Assembly: GCA_947304115.1 (NCBI GenBank)
Contig: CAMZAE010000004.1
Coordinates: 29,457-93,456, forward strand
Source: an uncultured Prevotellaceae bacterium
GTDB taxonomy: Bacteria; Bacteroidota; Bacteroidia; Bacteroidales; Bacteroidaceae
Direction: 5' to 3'
DNA: 64,000 bases
The position numbers and the translations under genes were made by a program. Numbering within the stretch: position 1 is the first letter of the stretch; each line of letters begins with the position of its first letter. This document shows, piece after piece, positions 33,528 through 41,527 of the stretch. The notes under the pieces were generated by a model. It worked only from the letters and a program-made list of their open reading frames with translations. It ran no database searches and had not been told where the DNA came from.

Positions 33528-36500
33528 CTATAGGTTTCTTCCGTGACACTGTTTGAACTTCTTGCCGCTGCCGCAGGGACATGGGTCGTTGCGGCCAGGC
33601 AGGTTTTCGCGGCGGATGGGCTGCACGGGCTGACGGTCGCGGGTGTCGCGGGCAGCAGCCTGTTGCATCCCGGCATCGGTCAACTCTCCGCGCGACTCCT
33701 GCAGACGAGGACGCTCGCGGCGCGGTGCTTCCTGCTGCTGAGGAGCGCCCTGTATCTGAAGTTCCGGTATCATGGCACGCATGATGATGGACACGGTGCG
33801 GTCGTTTATCTGGTTGATCATGTCGTCGAACAGCTTGGCACTCTCCAGCTTGAAGATGAGCAAGGGGTCCTTCTGCTCGTAGCTGGCGTTGTGTACGCTG
33901 TGCTTCAGCTCGTCGAGCAGGCGCAGGTTCTCCTTCCAGGCATCGTCGATGATGTGCAGGATGATGGCTTTGTGGAAAGCTGTCACTACGCTGCGCGACT
34001 CACTCTCGTAGGCTTCCTTGAGGTTCGACGGGATATTGTACTGGCGGTTGCCTGCAAGGACGGGCACCATGAGGTTCTCGTACATGCTGCCCTGCGGACT
34101 TTCGTAGATGTGCGTCACAACCTTGTGGGCGTTGTGCATCATAATCTCTGTCTTCTGCTGGAAGCGCTCCAGCACCTTCTGGTATGCCTGCTCTGCCAAG
34201 TCGTCGAGCTTTGTGTTCTCAAACTCTTCGGCTGTGAAGGGCACTTCCATTGCCATGATTTCGAGGAAGCGCATTTTGCAGCCCTCATAGTCGTTGTTCT
34301 CAAGGATGTTGCAGACGCGGTCCCATATCATGTTGCTGATGTCCATGCCGAGACGCTCGCCGATGAGGGCATGGCGGCGCTTCTCGTAGATGACTGTACG
34401 CTGCTTGTTCATCACATCGTCATACTCCAGCAGGTTCTTACGGATGCCGAAGTGGTTTTCCTCGACCTTCTTCTGGGCGTTCTCGATGCTGCGGGTAATC
34501 ATGCTGTGCTCTATCATCTCGCCGTCCTTGAAGCCGAGGCGGTCCATCACTCTGGCAATACGCTCGCTGGCAAAGAGGCGCATCAGCTTGTCCTCGATGC
34601 TGACAAAGAAGACGCTGCTGCCCGGATCGCCCTGACGACCGGAACGTCCGCGCAACTGACGGTCCACACGACGGCTCTCATGGCGTTCTGTGCCAACGAT
34701 AGCCAGACCGCCGGCAGCCTTCACTTCCGGCGAGAGCTTGATGTCCGTACCACGGCCTGCCATGTTGGTGGCGATGGTCACGGTGCCCAGCATACGCTCT
34801 TCGGGTTTCCCGTCAACCATGATGGTGCCGGGGCTGCTCTGGCCTGCCAGCGCCACGATGTCTGCCTCCTTCTGGTGAAGCTTGGCGTTCAACACCTGAT
34901 GAGGTATCTTTCGCATCTGCAGCATCTTGGAGAGTATCTCGGAAATCTCTACGCTTGTGGTGCCGACCAATACAGGTCTGCCGCTGTTGCGCATCAACTC
35001 GACTTCCTCGATGACAGCCTTGTACTTCTCTCGCTGTGTGCGATAGACGCGGTCGTTCATGTCCTTGCGGACGACCGGACGGTTGGTCGGCACTTCCACA
35101 ACGTCGAGCTTGTAGATGTCCCAGAACTCGCCAGCCTCCGTGACGGCAGTACCCGTCATGCCCGCCAGCTTGTGGTACATGCGGAAGTAGTTCTGCAGGG
35201 TGATGGTGGCGTAGGTCTGCGTGGCGGCCTGCACCTGCACATGTTCCTTTGCCTCGACCGCCTGATGCAGGCCGTCGCTCCAGCGGCGGCCCTCCATGAT
35301 ACGGCCAGTCTGCTCGTCCACAATTTTGACCTCACCGTCCTGGATGACGTACTCGTCGTTGAGGTTGAACATGGTGTAAGCCTTCAGCAACTGCTGTATG
35401 GTGTGCACGCGCTCGCTCTTTGTGGCGTAGTCATTGAAGATGCGGTCTTTCTCCTCGAGTTTCTCTTCGTCCGTCTTGCCGGAATGGTCGATTTGCGAAA
35501 GGGCTGTGGCAATGTCGGGCAGGATGAAGAGTTCGGGATCGTTGACCTGCGAGGCCAGCCACTCGTTGCCCTTGTCGGTCAGTTCCACGCTGTTCATTTT
35601 CTCATCGACCACGAAGTAGAGTGGGTTAGTGGCTTCTGGCATACGGCGGTTGTTGTTCTCCATGTATATCTCTTCTGTGGAGAGCATACCTGCCTTGATG
35701 CCCGGCTCGGAAAGGAACTTGATGAGCGGTTTGTTCTTGGGTAGCGCCTTGTGGCTGCGGAAGAGGGCCAGGAAGCCTTCGGCTGTCTTTTGCTTGTCGC
35801 CGGCCTCTGTGCCTTCTGTAATCAGCTTCTTGGCATCGGCGAGATATTGTGTGGCAAGCTGTCGCTGCACGCCGACAAGACGCTCCACGAGGGGCTGGTA
35901 TTGCTCGAACTGCTGGTCCTCGCCCTTGGGCACAGGACCGGAGATGATGAGTGGCGTGCGGGCATCGTCGATGAGGACGGAGTCCACCTCGTCCACGATG
36001 GCATAGTTGTGTGAGCGCTGCACGAGGTCCTTGGGATCTTGTGCCATGTTGTCGCGCAGGTAGTCGAAACCGAACTCGTTGTTCGTGCCGAAGGTGATGT
36101 CGGCGAGATAAGCTTTGCGGCGTGCCTCGCTGTTAGGCTGGTGCTTGTCGATGCAATCCACACTCAGGCCGTGGAACATGTAGATTGGCCCCATCCATTC
36201 CGAGTCACGCTTTGCCAGATAGTCATTGACGGTGACGACGTGAACGCCGTTGCCTGTCAGCGCATTCAGGAAGACGGGCAGGGTGGCGGTGAGCGTCTTG
36301 CCTTCACCCGTGAACATCTCGGCAATTTTGCCCTGATGCAGTACGGTTCCGCCAAAGAGCTGCACGTCGAAGTGCACCATGTCCCACTTCAGGTCGTTGC
36401 CGCCTGCCACCCAATGGTTGTGGTAGATGGCCTTGTCGCCTTCGATATCGACAAAGTCGTGCGATGCAGCAAGGTTGCGGTCGAAGTCGTTGGCAGTGAC

Positions 36501-36884
36501 TTCCACCGTCTCGTTTGTTGCGAAGAGTTCCGCCGTCCTCTTGACGATGGCGAACACCTCGGCACGTTCCTTGTCGAGAGCCTTTTCAAAGGTGTCAAGA
36601 ACATCTTTCTCCAGCTTGTCAATCTGTGCGAAGATGGGTGCACGGTCCTGTATCTCGGTTGAAGGAATCTTGTCCTTCAGGGTTTGTATCTGCTCCCGCA
36701 AGTCTGCGACGGAGTCCTGTACGCGCTCCCTGATTTGCTTGGAGCGTGCACGCAGCTCGTCGTTGGAAAGAGCCTGTATCTCTGGATAAACCTGCAGAAC
36801 AGCCTCTACCATGGGGTGATAGGCTTTCAGGTCACGGCTTTTCTTGTCGCCGAATATCTTTACTAAGAACTTAGATATGTCCAT
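33528..36884 (-). CDS. secA: preprotein translocase ATPase SecA
   Basis: 1118 residues, the long Bacteroidetes form. Drives export through SecYEG. Motifs: [13 protein letters not shown] (Walker A), [13 protein letters not shown] helicase region, [15 protein letters not shown] (Walker B), the preprotein cross-linking domain, [10 protein letters not shown] and [20 protein letters not shown], and a C-terminal zinc site [19 protein letters not shown] for SecB/ribosome contact. The extra length lies between the zinc tail and scaffold (Arg/Gln-rich linker) and in the nucleotide-binding region. No consensus promoter seen immediately upstream. Confidence 0.97.
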   Translation of the reverse strand: MDISKFLVKIFGDKKSRDLKAYHPMVEAVLQVYPEIQALSNDELRARSKQIRERVQDSVADLREQIQTLKDKIPSTEIQDRAPIFAQIDKLEKDVLDTFEKALDKERAEVFAIVKRTAELFATNETVEVTANDFDRNLAASHDFVDIEGDKAIYHNHWVAGGNDLKWDMVHFDVQLFGGTVLHQGKIAEMFTGEGKTLTATLPVFLNALTGNGVHVVTVNDYLAKRDSEWMGPIYMFHGLSVDCIDKHQPNSEARRKAYLADITFGTNNEFGFDYLRDNMAQDPKDLVQRSHNYAIVDEVDSVLIDDARTPLIISGPVPKGEDQQFEQYQPLVERLVGVQRQLATQYLADAKKLITEGTEAGDKQKTAEGFLALFRSHKALPKNKPLIKFLSEPGIKAGMLSTEEIYMENNNRRMPEATNPLYFVVDEKMNSVELTDKGNEWLASQVNDPELFILPDIATALSQIDHSGKTDEEKLEEKDRIFNDYATKSERVHTIQQLLKAYTMFNLNDEYVIQDGEVKIVDEQTGRIMEGRRWSDGLHQAVEAKEHVQVQAATQTYATITLQNYFRMYHKLAGMTGTAVTEAGEFWDIYKLDVVEVPTNRPVVRKDMNDRVYRTQREKYKAVIEEVELMRNSGRPVLVGTTSVEISEILSKMLQMRKIPHQVLNAKLHQKEADIVALAGQSSPGTIMVDGKPEERMLGTVTIATNMAGRGTDIKLSPEVKAAGGLAIVGTERHESRRVDRQLRGRSGRQGDPGSSVFFVSIEDKLMRLFASERIARVMDRLGFKDGEMIEHSMITRSIENAQKKVEENHFGIRKNLLEYDDVMNKQRTVIYEKRRHALIGERLGMDISNMIWDRVCNILENNDYEGCKMRFLEIMAMEVPFTAEEFENTKLDDLAEQAYQKVLERFQQKTEIMMHNAHKVVTHIYESPQGSMYENLMVPVLAGNRQYNIPSNLKEAYESESRSVVTAFHKAIILHIIDDAWKENLRLLDELKHSVHNASYEQKDPLLIFKLESAKLFDDMINQINDRTVSIIMRAMIPELQIQGAPQQQEAPRRERPRLQESRGELTDAGMQQAAARDTRDRQPVQPIRRENLPGRNDPCPCGSGKKFKQCHGRNL

Positions 36885-36944
36885 ATATTATATATTATAA
36901 TGTATTTAGTCGTTTGGTAAATTGGTCGTTTAGTCGTTTGGGTT

Positions 36945-36980
36945 CTCCCCTCTCCTCGGAGAGGGGCAGGGGGGAGGCTT
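36945..36980. repeat. palindromic C/G-rich element, intergenic, inverted copy
   Basis: CCCCTCTCC (36947-36955) and GGAGAGGGG (36958-36966), then a G run and GGAGGCTTTTTTT. Nearly the reverse complement of 8241-8277. Sits between secA and the phosphatase-family gene, preceded by GTCGTTTGG words. Confidence 0.75.
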
Positions 36981-36983
36981 TTT

Positions 36984-38642
36984 TTAGTAGTTTAGCGGAG
37001 CCTGCGGGCAGGCATTCGGCGCGCGGATGCGCAGGGCTTGGGCAATGGTTGGCGCCACCTGGTCGATGCTGACGGGAATGCGCACCTTCTCTGGCACAAT
37101 GCCTGGTCCCATAAGGAAGAGGGGAAAGTTCAGGTAGGACTCGCGGCTCAGAGACAGGTCGTGCGTATCTTCGTTCTTGAGAACCCAGCCGGGAGAGACC
37201 TGTATGAGTATGTCGCCCGAACACTTCGGATTGTAGGCATTGCGCAGCTTGTTGATGCCTGGTGTCCATGCTCCAAGAGAGAGGCGCTGGCTGGTATAGA
37301 CATCCTTCACGCCGCTCAGTTGGATGAGGAAGGCACTGCAGCGGTCAAGCACTTCTGACAGGTTGAGGCTGCGGTTCTCTATGAGCTTCAGGTTGAGGTA
37401 AATCTGATTGTCGATGACTGTCTCGACATAGTTGCCTGGGCCATAGACGGCGATGAGGTACATGTTGAGCAGAGCCTGAGCCTTGGTGATTGAGAAGATA
37501 CCAGTAGGGATGCGGTATTTGCTCAGGTCCATCATCTCTTCGGAGTCGAAGTAGCCGGTGCTGGTGACGACGAACAATGTCTTGTCCATGCCCACCTTCT
37601 GCTCTATGAAGTCGAAGATTTCTTCAAGTTGTCGGTCGAGACGGGCGTAAGTGTCCTGCATCTCCATGCCGTACTTCATGGCCGACTGATGATCGTAGGC
37701 ACCGGCGTAGTAGGTCAGCGTCAGCATGTCCGTCACGTCATCTGTACCAAGTCCTGTATTCTCGATGGCTTCTTTAGCAAAGCGGTTAATCTCGTCGTTG
37801 ACACAGGCCGTGGCCTTGAACTCCCGGAATTTGCGATTGCTGTTGAATTTGTGGCTGAACGCCTTGCCCTTTGTGCCGCCTGCCATGAAATAATGGAAGT
37901 TTGACACCTCGTCGTTGAGGGGCTTCCAATGAATGTCGTCTATGCGGCTTTCGAGGGAAGAATAGACATCGTATCTGGTTGCCCATTCGGGATAGTTGTC
38001 GTAGTAGCAGGTCGCAGCCCATTTCCCTGTCCAGTCGTCGAGCCAGAAGGCTTCGTTCCCTGCATGTCCGGCACTCAGGATGGCACTCTCGCGCGTCGGT
38101 GCGATGGAGAACACCAGGCTCTTTCCATCGGAAGAGATTTTGAGTTCGTCGCCGATGGTTGACACAGCCAAAAGCTTGGGCGATGACTTTTCATTTGTGT
38201 GGATGCCAGGATAATTGTTGTCGTCAACACAGAAGACGGGCAGCAGTGTCTGGCGGTCGAGCCAGTGCGTGCCCACAATGCCGTTGACGTAGGGGCTTGT
38301 GCCAGTCATCAGGCAGGCCATCGCCGAGGCTTGGTCCGGCGAACTAAAGGGGTATTCTGCCTGCGAATAGAAGCGTCCTTGTTCCTTGAGCCGTTGAAAG
38401 CCGCCTTGTCCATATAGCGGTGTGAAGGCATCCAGATAGTCGCTACGCAACTGGTCGATGATGATGTTCACCACCAGAGACGGCACTTGCGGGGCATCCT
38501 GTGCATATAAAAGGGGCGAGGAGCAAGGAGCAAGGGGCAGGGTGCAGGGCGCAAGGAGCATGAGGGACAGCAACAGCCCTTCCTTTGCACTCCCAAAGGG
38601 GAAAACATACTTGTTGTTATGTCTTGCCTTGCTTCGTTTCAT
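36984..38642 (-). CDS. alkaline phosphatase superfamily protein, metal site degenerate
   Basis: 552 residues, exported. The first Asp ligand (NIIIDQLRSDY) and a Ser region (SSPDQASAMACLMTGTSP) of the PafA/phosphodiesterase fold are present. But the second metal motif, normally a ...ADHG, reads VVTSTGYFDSEE, and the late His motif is absent, so catalysis is doubtful. The same STGY form occurs, as I recall, in a conserved Bacteroidales family that keeps the RIPTGIF and IRIRAPNACP segments. The signal-peptide region (~25-48) is coded by a run of AAGGAGC/GGGGCAG words. Its start overlaps the DUF4105 gene by 4 bp. Confidence 0.8.
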   Translation of the reverse strand: MKRSKARHNNKYVFPFGSAKEGLLLSLMLLAPCTLPLAPCSSPLLYAQDAPQVPSLVVNIIIDQLRSDYLDAFTPLYGQGGFQRLKEQGRFYSQAEYPFSSPDQASAMACLMTGTSPYVNGIVGTHWLDRQTLLPVFCVDDNNYPGIHTNEKSSPKLLAVSTIGDELKISSDGKSLVFSIAPTRESAILSAGHAGNEAFWLDDWTGKWAATCYYDNYPEWATRYDVYSSLESRIDDIHWKPLNDEVSNFHYFMAGGTKGKAFSHKFNSNRKFREFKATACVNDEINRFAKEAIENTGLGTDDVTDMLTLTYYAGAYDHQSAMKYGMEMQDTYARLDRQLEEIFDFIEQKVGMDKTLFVVTSTGYFDSEEMMDLSKYRIPTGIFSITKAQALLNMYLIAVYGPGNYVETVIDNQIYLNLKLIENRSLNLSEVLDRCSAFLIQLSGVKDVYTSQRLSLGAWTPGINKLRNAYNPKCSGDILIQVSPGWVLKNEDTHDLSLSRESYLNFPLFLMGPGIVPEKVRIPVSIDQVAPTIAQALRIRAPNACPQAPLNY

Positions 38643-39907
38643 CTTGATATCTTTCTATTGACTTTTCTCTTGTCCCCTGCTCCTTGCCCTCTGCTCCTTA
38701 CAAGACAGTAGCTCACAGGTCTGGTGAGCAAACAGAGTGCCAAAGGTACGGTTATTTTTGCGAATACTTGCGGTATCCAGGGGGAAAATAATAAGAATAA
38801 TGCCAAAAGCGCAAATTGGAAGGCATACCAGAGCGTTGGCTTATGCCTGAAGGCTGCTTTTATGACAAGGGGAATGCCACCGAAGGCGATGGGGTTCAGC
38901 AGCCATATCTGCCAATTGGAGTCAACGGCGGGGTGTTCAGAGAAGAAGAACAAGAAAACAAGCAGTGTGCCTGCTGCGCCTTGCAGGAGCAAGAGCAGTA
39001 CGTCCCAAAGCCAGAAGAGACGCTTTGTCCAAAGTTCAAGCAGCATAACGAAGAGGCAGAAGGCACCAAATGCCAGCATCGCATGAAGGGGAGAAAGTAC
39101 ATACCCCTCTAAATCTCTCCGAGGGGAGACTTCCGGAGCACCAGTCTCTCCCCCTCGGGGGAGTTGGAAGGGGGCTATGGTGTTCTTGCCCCTGACCAGC
39201 GGCCGCATGTCGCCACGTGGCGTGCAGATGAAGGCTCCGTCGAAGGCTCGCATCAAGTTCTCCGGGATGAACATGGCGGCATGTGCAGAAAGGATGGTAT
39301 CCACTTCGGCCCCAAGCAGAAGGTCGTTGCCTTCTTGCACCCAAGGATGTTGGGCTGTGTAGTGGTGCAGTATCTCGCGTGCCGTCTGGTGGGGGAGGGT
39401 GTCAGAATACTGGATGCGACCATTGATGGTTTGCTCCACAATATCGCGCACCATGGTTGTGCAGTTCTTGTAAAGGAAGTTGTATCGGTATTCGCGGTTC
39501 TCCGGCAGACTGTTCTCAATGAGGCGGTTCGTCAGCCTTCGCGCCTCGGCTTGTGTCAGGTTCAGTTCCTGCTCTGTGACGCTTGAGCCTCGCTCCTCAT
39601 ATTCCTTGACGAAGTATTCCCAAGGGATAGGCTGCACGATATAGTCAGTCTGTCCGAGTACGAAATGCCATGCAAAGTGAGGCTTCGACATGTCGAAGAC
39701 ACCGTAGTTGAAGATGACATCCAGGCCTCTTTCGGGTTGCTGGCAACGAATGGCAGTGTGCCCATAAAGCTCATAGACCTCCTGCCCTGGCGAGCAGGTG
39801 AGCAATGTCACACGTATGCTGTCTTGTTGCGCCCAGGCCATTGACCATTGGGCATTGACCATCGTCCATTGGGCAAGGAGCAAGAGTAGTGTCAGGAGTC
39901 GTTTCAT
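38639..39907 (-). CDS. DUF4105 membrane protein (possible lipoprotein N-acyltransferase)
   Basis: 422 residues from ATG 39907. Signal peptide, a periplasmic DUF4105 domain (LLTCSPGQEVYELYGHTAIRC, NYGVFDMSKPHFAWHFV, LYKNCTTMVRDI: the Cys/His pattern suggests a papain-like catalytic site) and four or more C-terminal membrane helices. From memory, a Bacteroides DUF4105 protein has been reported as the lipoprotein N-acyltransferase Lnb; I treat this as likely, not shown here. Residues ~245-268 (QLPRGGETGAPEVSPRRDLE) are an inserted palindromic element. The signal peptide is coded by CCATTGACCATTGGGC words and the last residues by GGAGCAGAGGG words. Confidence 0.82.
   Translation of the reverse strand: MKRLLTLLLLLAQWTMVNAQWSMAWAQQDSIRVTLLTCSPGQEVYELYGHTAIRCQQPERGLDVIFNYGVFDMSKPHFAWHFVLGQTDYIVQPIPWEYFVKEYEERGSSVTEQELNLTQAEARRLTNRLIENSLPENREYRYNFLYKNCTTMVRDIVEQTINGRIQYSDTLPHQTAREILHHYTAQHPWVQEGNDLLLGAEVDTILSAHAAMFIPENLMRAFDGAFICTPRGDMRPLVRGKNTIAPFQLPRGGETGAPEVSPRRDLEGYVLSPLHAMLAFGAFCLFVMLLELWTKRLFWLWDVLLLLLQGAAGTLLVFLFFFSEHPAVDSNWQIWLLNPIAFGGIPLVIKAAFRHKPTLWYAFQFALLALFLLFSPWIPQVFAKITVPLALCLLTRPVSYCLVRSRGQGAGDKRKVNRKISR
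39104..39175. repeat. palindromic element inserted in frame in the DUF4105 gene
   Basis: Stems CCCCTC/GAGGGG (around 39104-39126) and CTCCCC/GGGGAG (39148-39163). It encodes a charged linker between the periplasmic domain and the first C-terminal helix. Confidence 0.75.
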
Positions 39908-39915
39908 TTGCCAGT

Positions 39916-39937
39916 CACGAAATTTCGTGCAAAGATA
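39916..39937 (-). promoter_or_regulatory. promoter and 14-bp palindrome of the DUF4105 gene
   Basis: TATCTTTG -7 box at 39930-39937 (minus strand) is followed directly by the perfect palindrome CACGAAATTTCGTG (39916-39929), which covers the expected transcription start; ATG at 39907. Confidence 0.55.
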
Positions 39938-40043
39938 CACATAATTTCCGAATTATCATCCAATCAGACAAAGAAATACACTAAATCTGTGCAATCCGTT
40001 TTATGGAGGATTAAATACCGATAGTCATAATTGTAAAAATTTC

Positions 40044-40075
40044 CTTGCCTAAGTCAAAATGATTTACTACCTTTG
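40044..40075 (+). promoter_or_regulatory. promoter abutting the flippase start
   Basis: CTTG at 40044-40047, 20 bp, TACCTTTG at 40068-40075. The ATG at 40083 is only 7 bp after the box, where transcription should start. Confidence 0.65.
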
Positions 40076-40082
40076 CAGAGCG

Positions 40083-41525
40083 ATGGAAGAGAAATCATTG
40101 AAGGAACGTACTGCTGGCGGGATGCTCTGGGGCGGTCTGTCAAATGGGCTGATGCAGTTGATGGGAGCCGTCTTTGGTGTGGTTCTGCTCAGTTACCTTA
40201 CACCGGATGATTACGGCAAGGTGGCGATGCTGAACATCTTCGCAGCCCTCGCAAGCGCCCTTCAGGAGAGTGGTTTCATCGCTGCCCTCTGCAACAAGAA
40301 AGAGCCTACGCACGAAGAGTACAATGCCGTCTTTTGGTTCAACCTGCTGGTTAGCGCTTCACTCTATACTATATTGTGGTTCTGCGCTCCGCTTATCGCA
40401 GACTTTTATGGCGACGACGACCTCATCCCGCTTGCCAGAGTGCTCTTTCTGGGCTTCCTTTTCTCTGGCCTTGGCACTGTGCAAAGGGCCTATCTGTTCG
40501 GGCATCTGATGGTCAGGCAGACAAGCATCTGCTCTCTGACAGCAATGCTTTTCTCTGGCATAATCGGTGTAGTGATGGCCATTAACGGTTTCGCATACTG
40601 GGCAATTGTGACGCAAGCTGTCTGCTTTGTCCTTGTCACGCAGGTAATGGCATGGCACTTCTCTTCGTGGCGACCGACATTCAACTTTGGTCTTGCTCCA
40701 GCCTGGAAGATGTTCGGCTTCAGCAGTAAGCTGATGCTGACGAATATCGTCAATATCTGCAATCTTCATGCCTTCTCTGTCCTGCTTGGCAAATTCTTCA
40801 ATGCCTATACAGCCGGTATATACACCACAGCCCGCAAGTGGGACGATATGGCATCAAGCACTATCAACGGCATGGTGACAGGTGTGGCCCAACCCACTTT
40901 GGCACAAGTGAATGAAGAACCAGGCCGTTATCGCCAAGTGTTTCGCAAGATGCTCCGTTTTGTTTGCTTTGTCAGTTTTCCGGCAATGCTTGGCTTGGGG
41001 TTGGTGGCACAGGAGTTCATCTTGCTTGCCGGAGGCGAGAAGTGGAAGGAGAGCGGCTTGCTCCTCTCGTTGCTTTGCATTCATGGCGCTTTCGTCCCCA
41101 TTACCACACTTTACAGTAACCTCACGATAAGCAGGGGCAGAAGCGGCGTGAACATGGGATGCACGATAGGCCAGTGCCTTGCAGTTTGGGTGGGACTAAT
41201 CCTGCTTTATCCATACGGATTGCTTCCGATGGTCATTTATTTTGTAACGCTCAACATTACCTGGCTGGTGATTTGGCAGTGGTGGGCATGGCGGTTGACA
41301 GGCTTTCGTTTTATCGATGCCATGAAAGACATCCTGCCTTTCCTTGTATTCACACTTGCGGTTCTTGCCCTTACTTGGTGGCTGACCAGTGGGTTTACGA
41401 ACCTTTGGCTGCTTCTCATCAGTCGCATCATCATCGCCGCAGTCCTATATGCCGGCATAATGTGGGTGAGTGGAGCAAAGATTATGCGGGAAGCGATACA
41501 ATATATATTTAGAATGAAGAGCTAA
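40083..41525 (+). CDS. oligosaccharide flippase, Wzx/MATE-like
   Basis: 480 residues from ATG 40083 (MEEKSLKERTAGGMLWGG). About 12-14 hydrophobic helices and the polysaccharide-synthesis flippase opening (GMLWGGLSNGLMQLMGAVFGVVLLSYLT, key part SYLTPDDYG). It should move lipid-linked sugar units across the inner membrane. The mRNA appears leaderless. Two bp before the acyltransferase-glycosyltransferase gene, so the two work on the same surface glycan; no full glycan cluster is here. Confidence 0.88.
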   Translation: MEEKSLKERTAGGMLWGGLSNGLMQLMGAVFGVVLLSYLTPDDYGKVAMLNIFAALASALQESGFIAALCNKKEPTHEEYNAVFWFNLLVSASLYTILWFCAPLIADFYGDDDLIPLARVLFLGFLFSGLGTVQRAYLFGHLMVRQTSICSLTAMLFSGIIGVVMAINGFAYWAIVTQAVCFVLVTQVMAWHFSSWRPTFNFGLAPAWKMFGFSSKLMLTNIVNICNLHAFSVLLGKFFNAYTAGIYTTARKWDDMASSTINGMVTGVAQPTLAQVNEEPGRYRQVFRKMLRFVCFVSFPAMLGLGLVAQEFILLAGGEKWKESGLLLSLLCIHGAFVPITTLYSNLTISRGRSGVNMGCTIGQCLAVWVGLILLYPYGLLPMVIYFVTLNITWLVIWQWWAWRLTGFRFIDAMKDILPFLVFTLAVLALTWWLTSGFTNLWLLLISRIIIAAVLYAGIMWVSGAKIMREAIQYIFRMKS

Positions 41526-41527
41526 GG

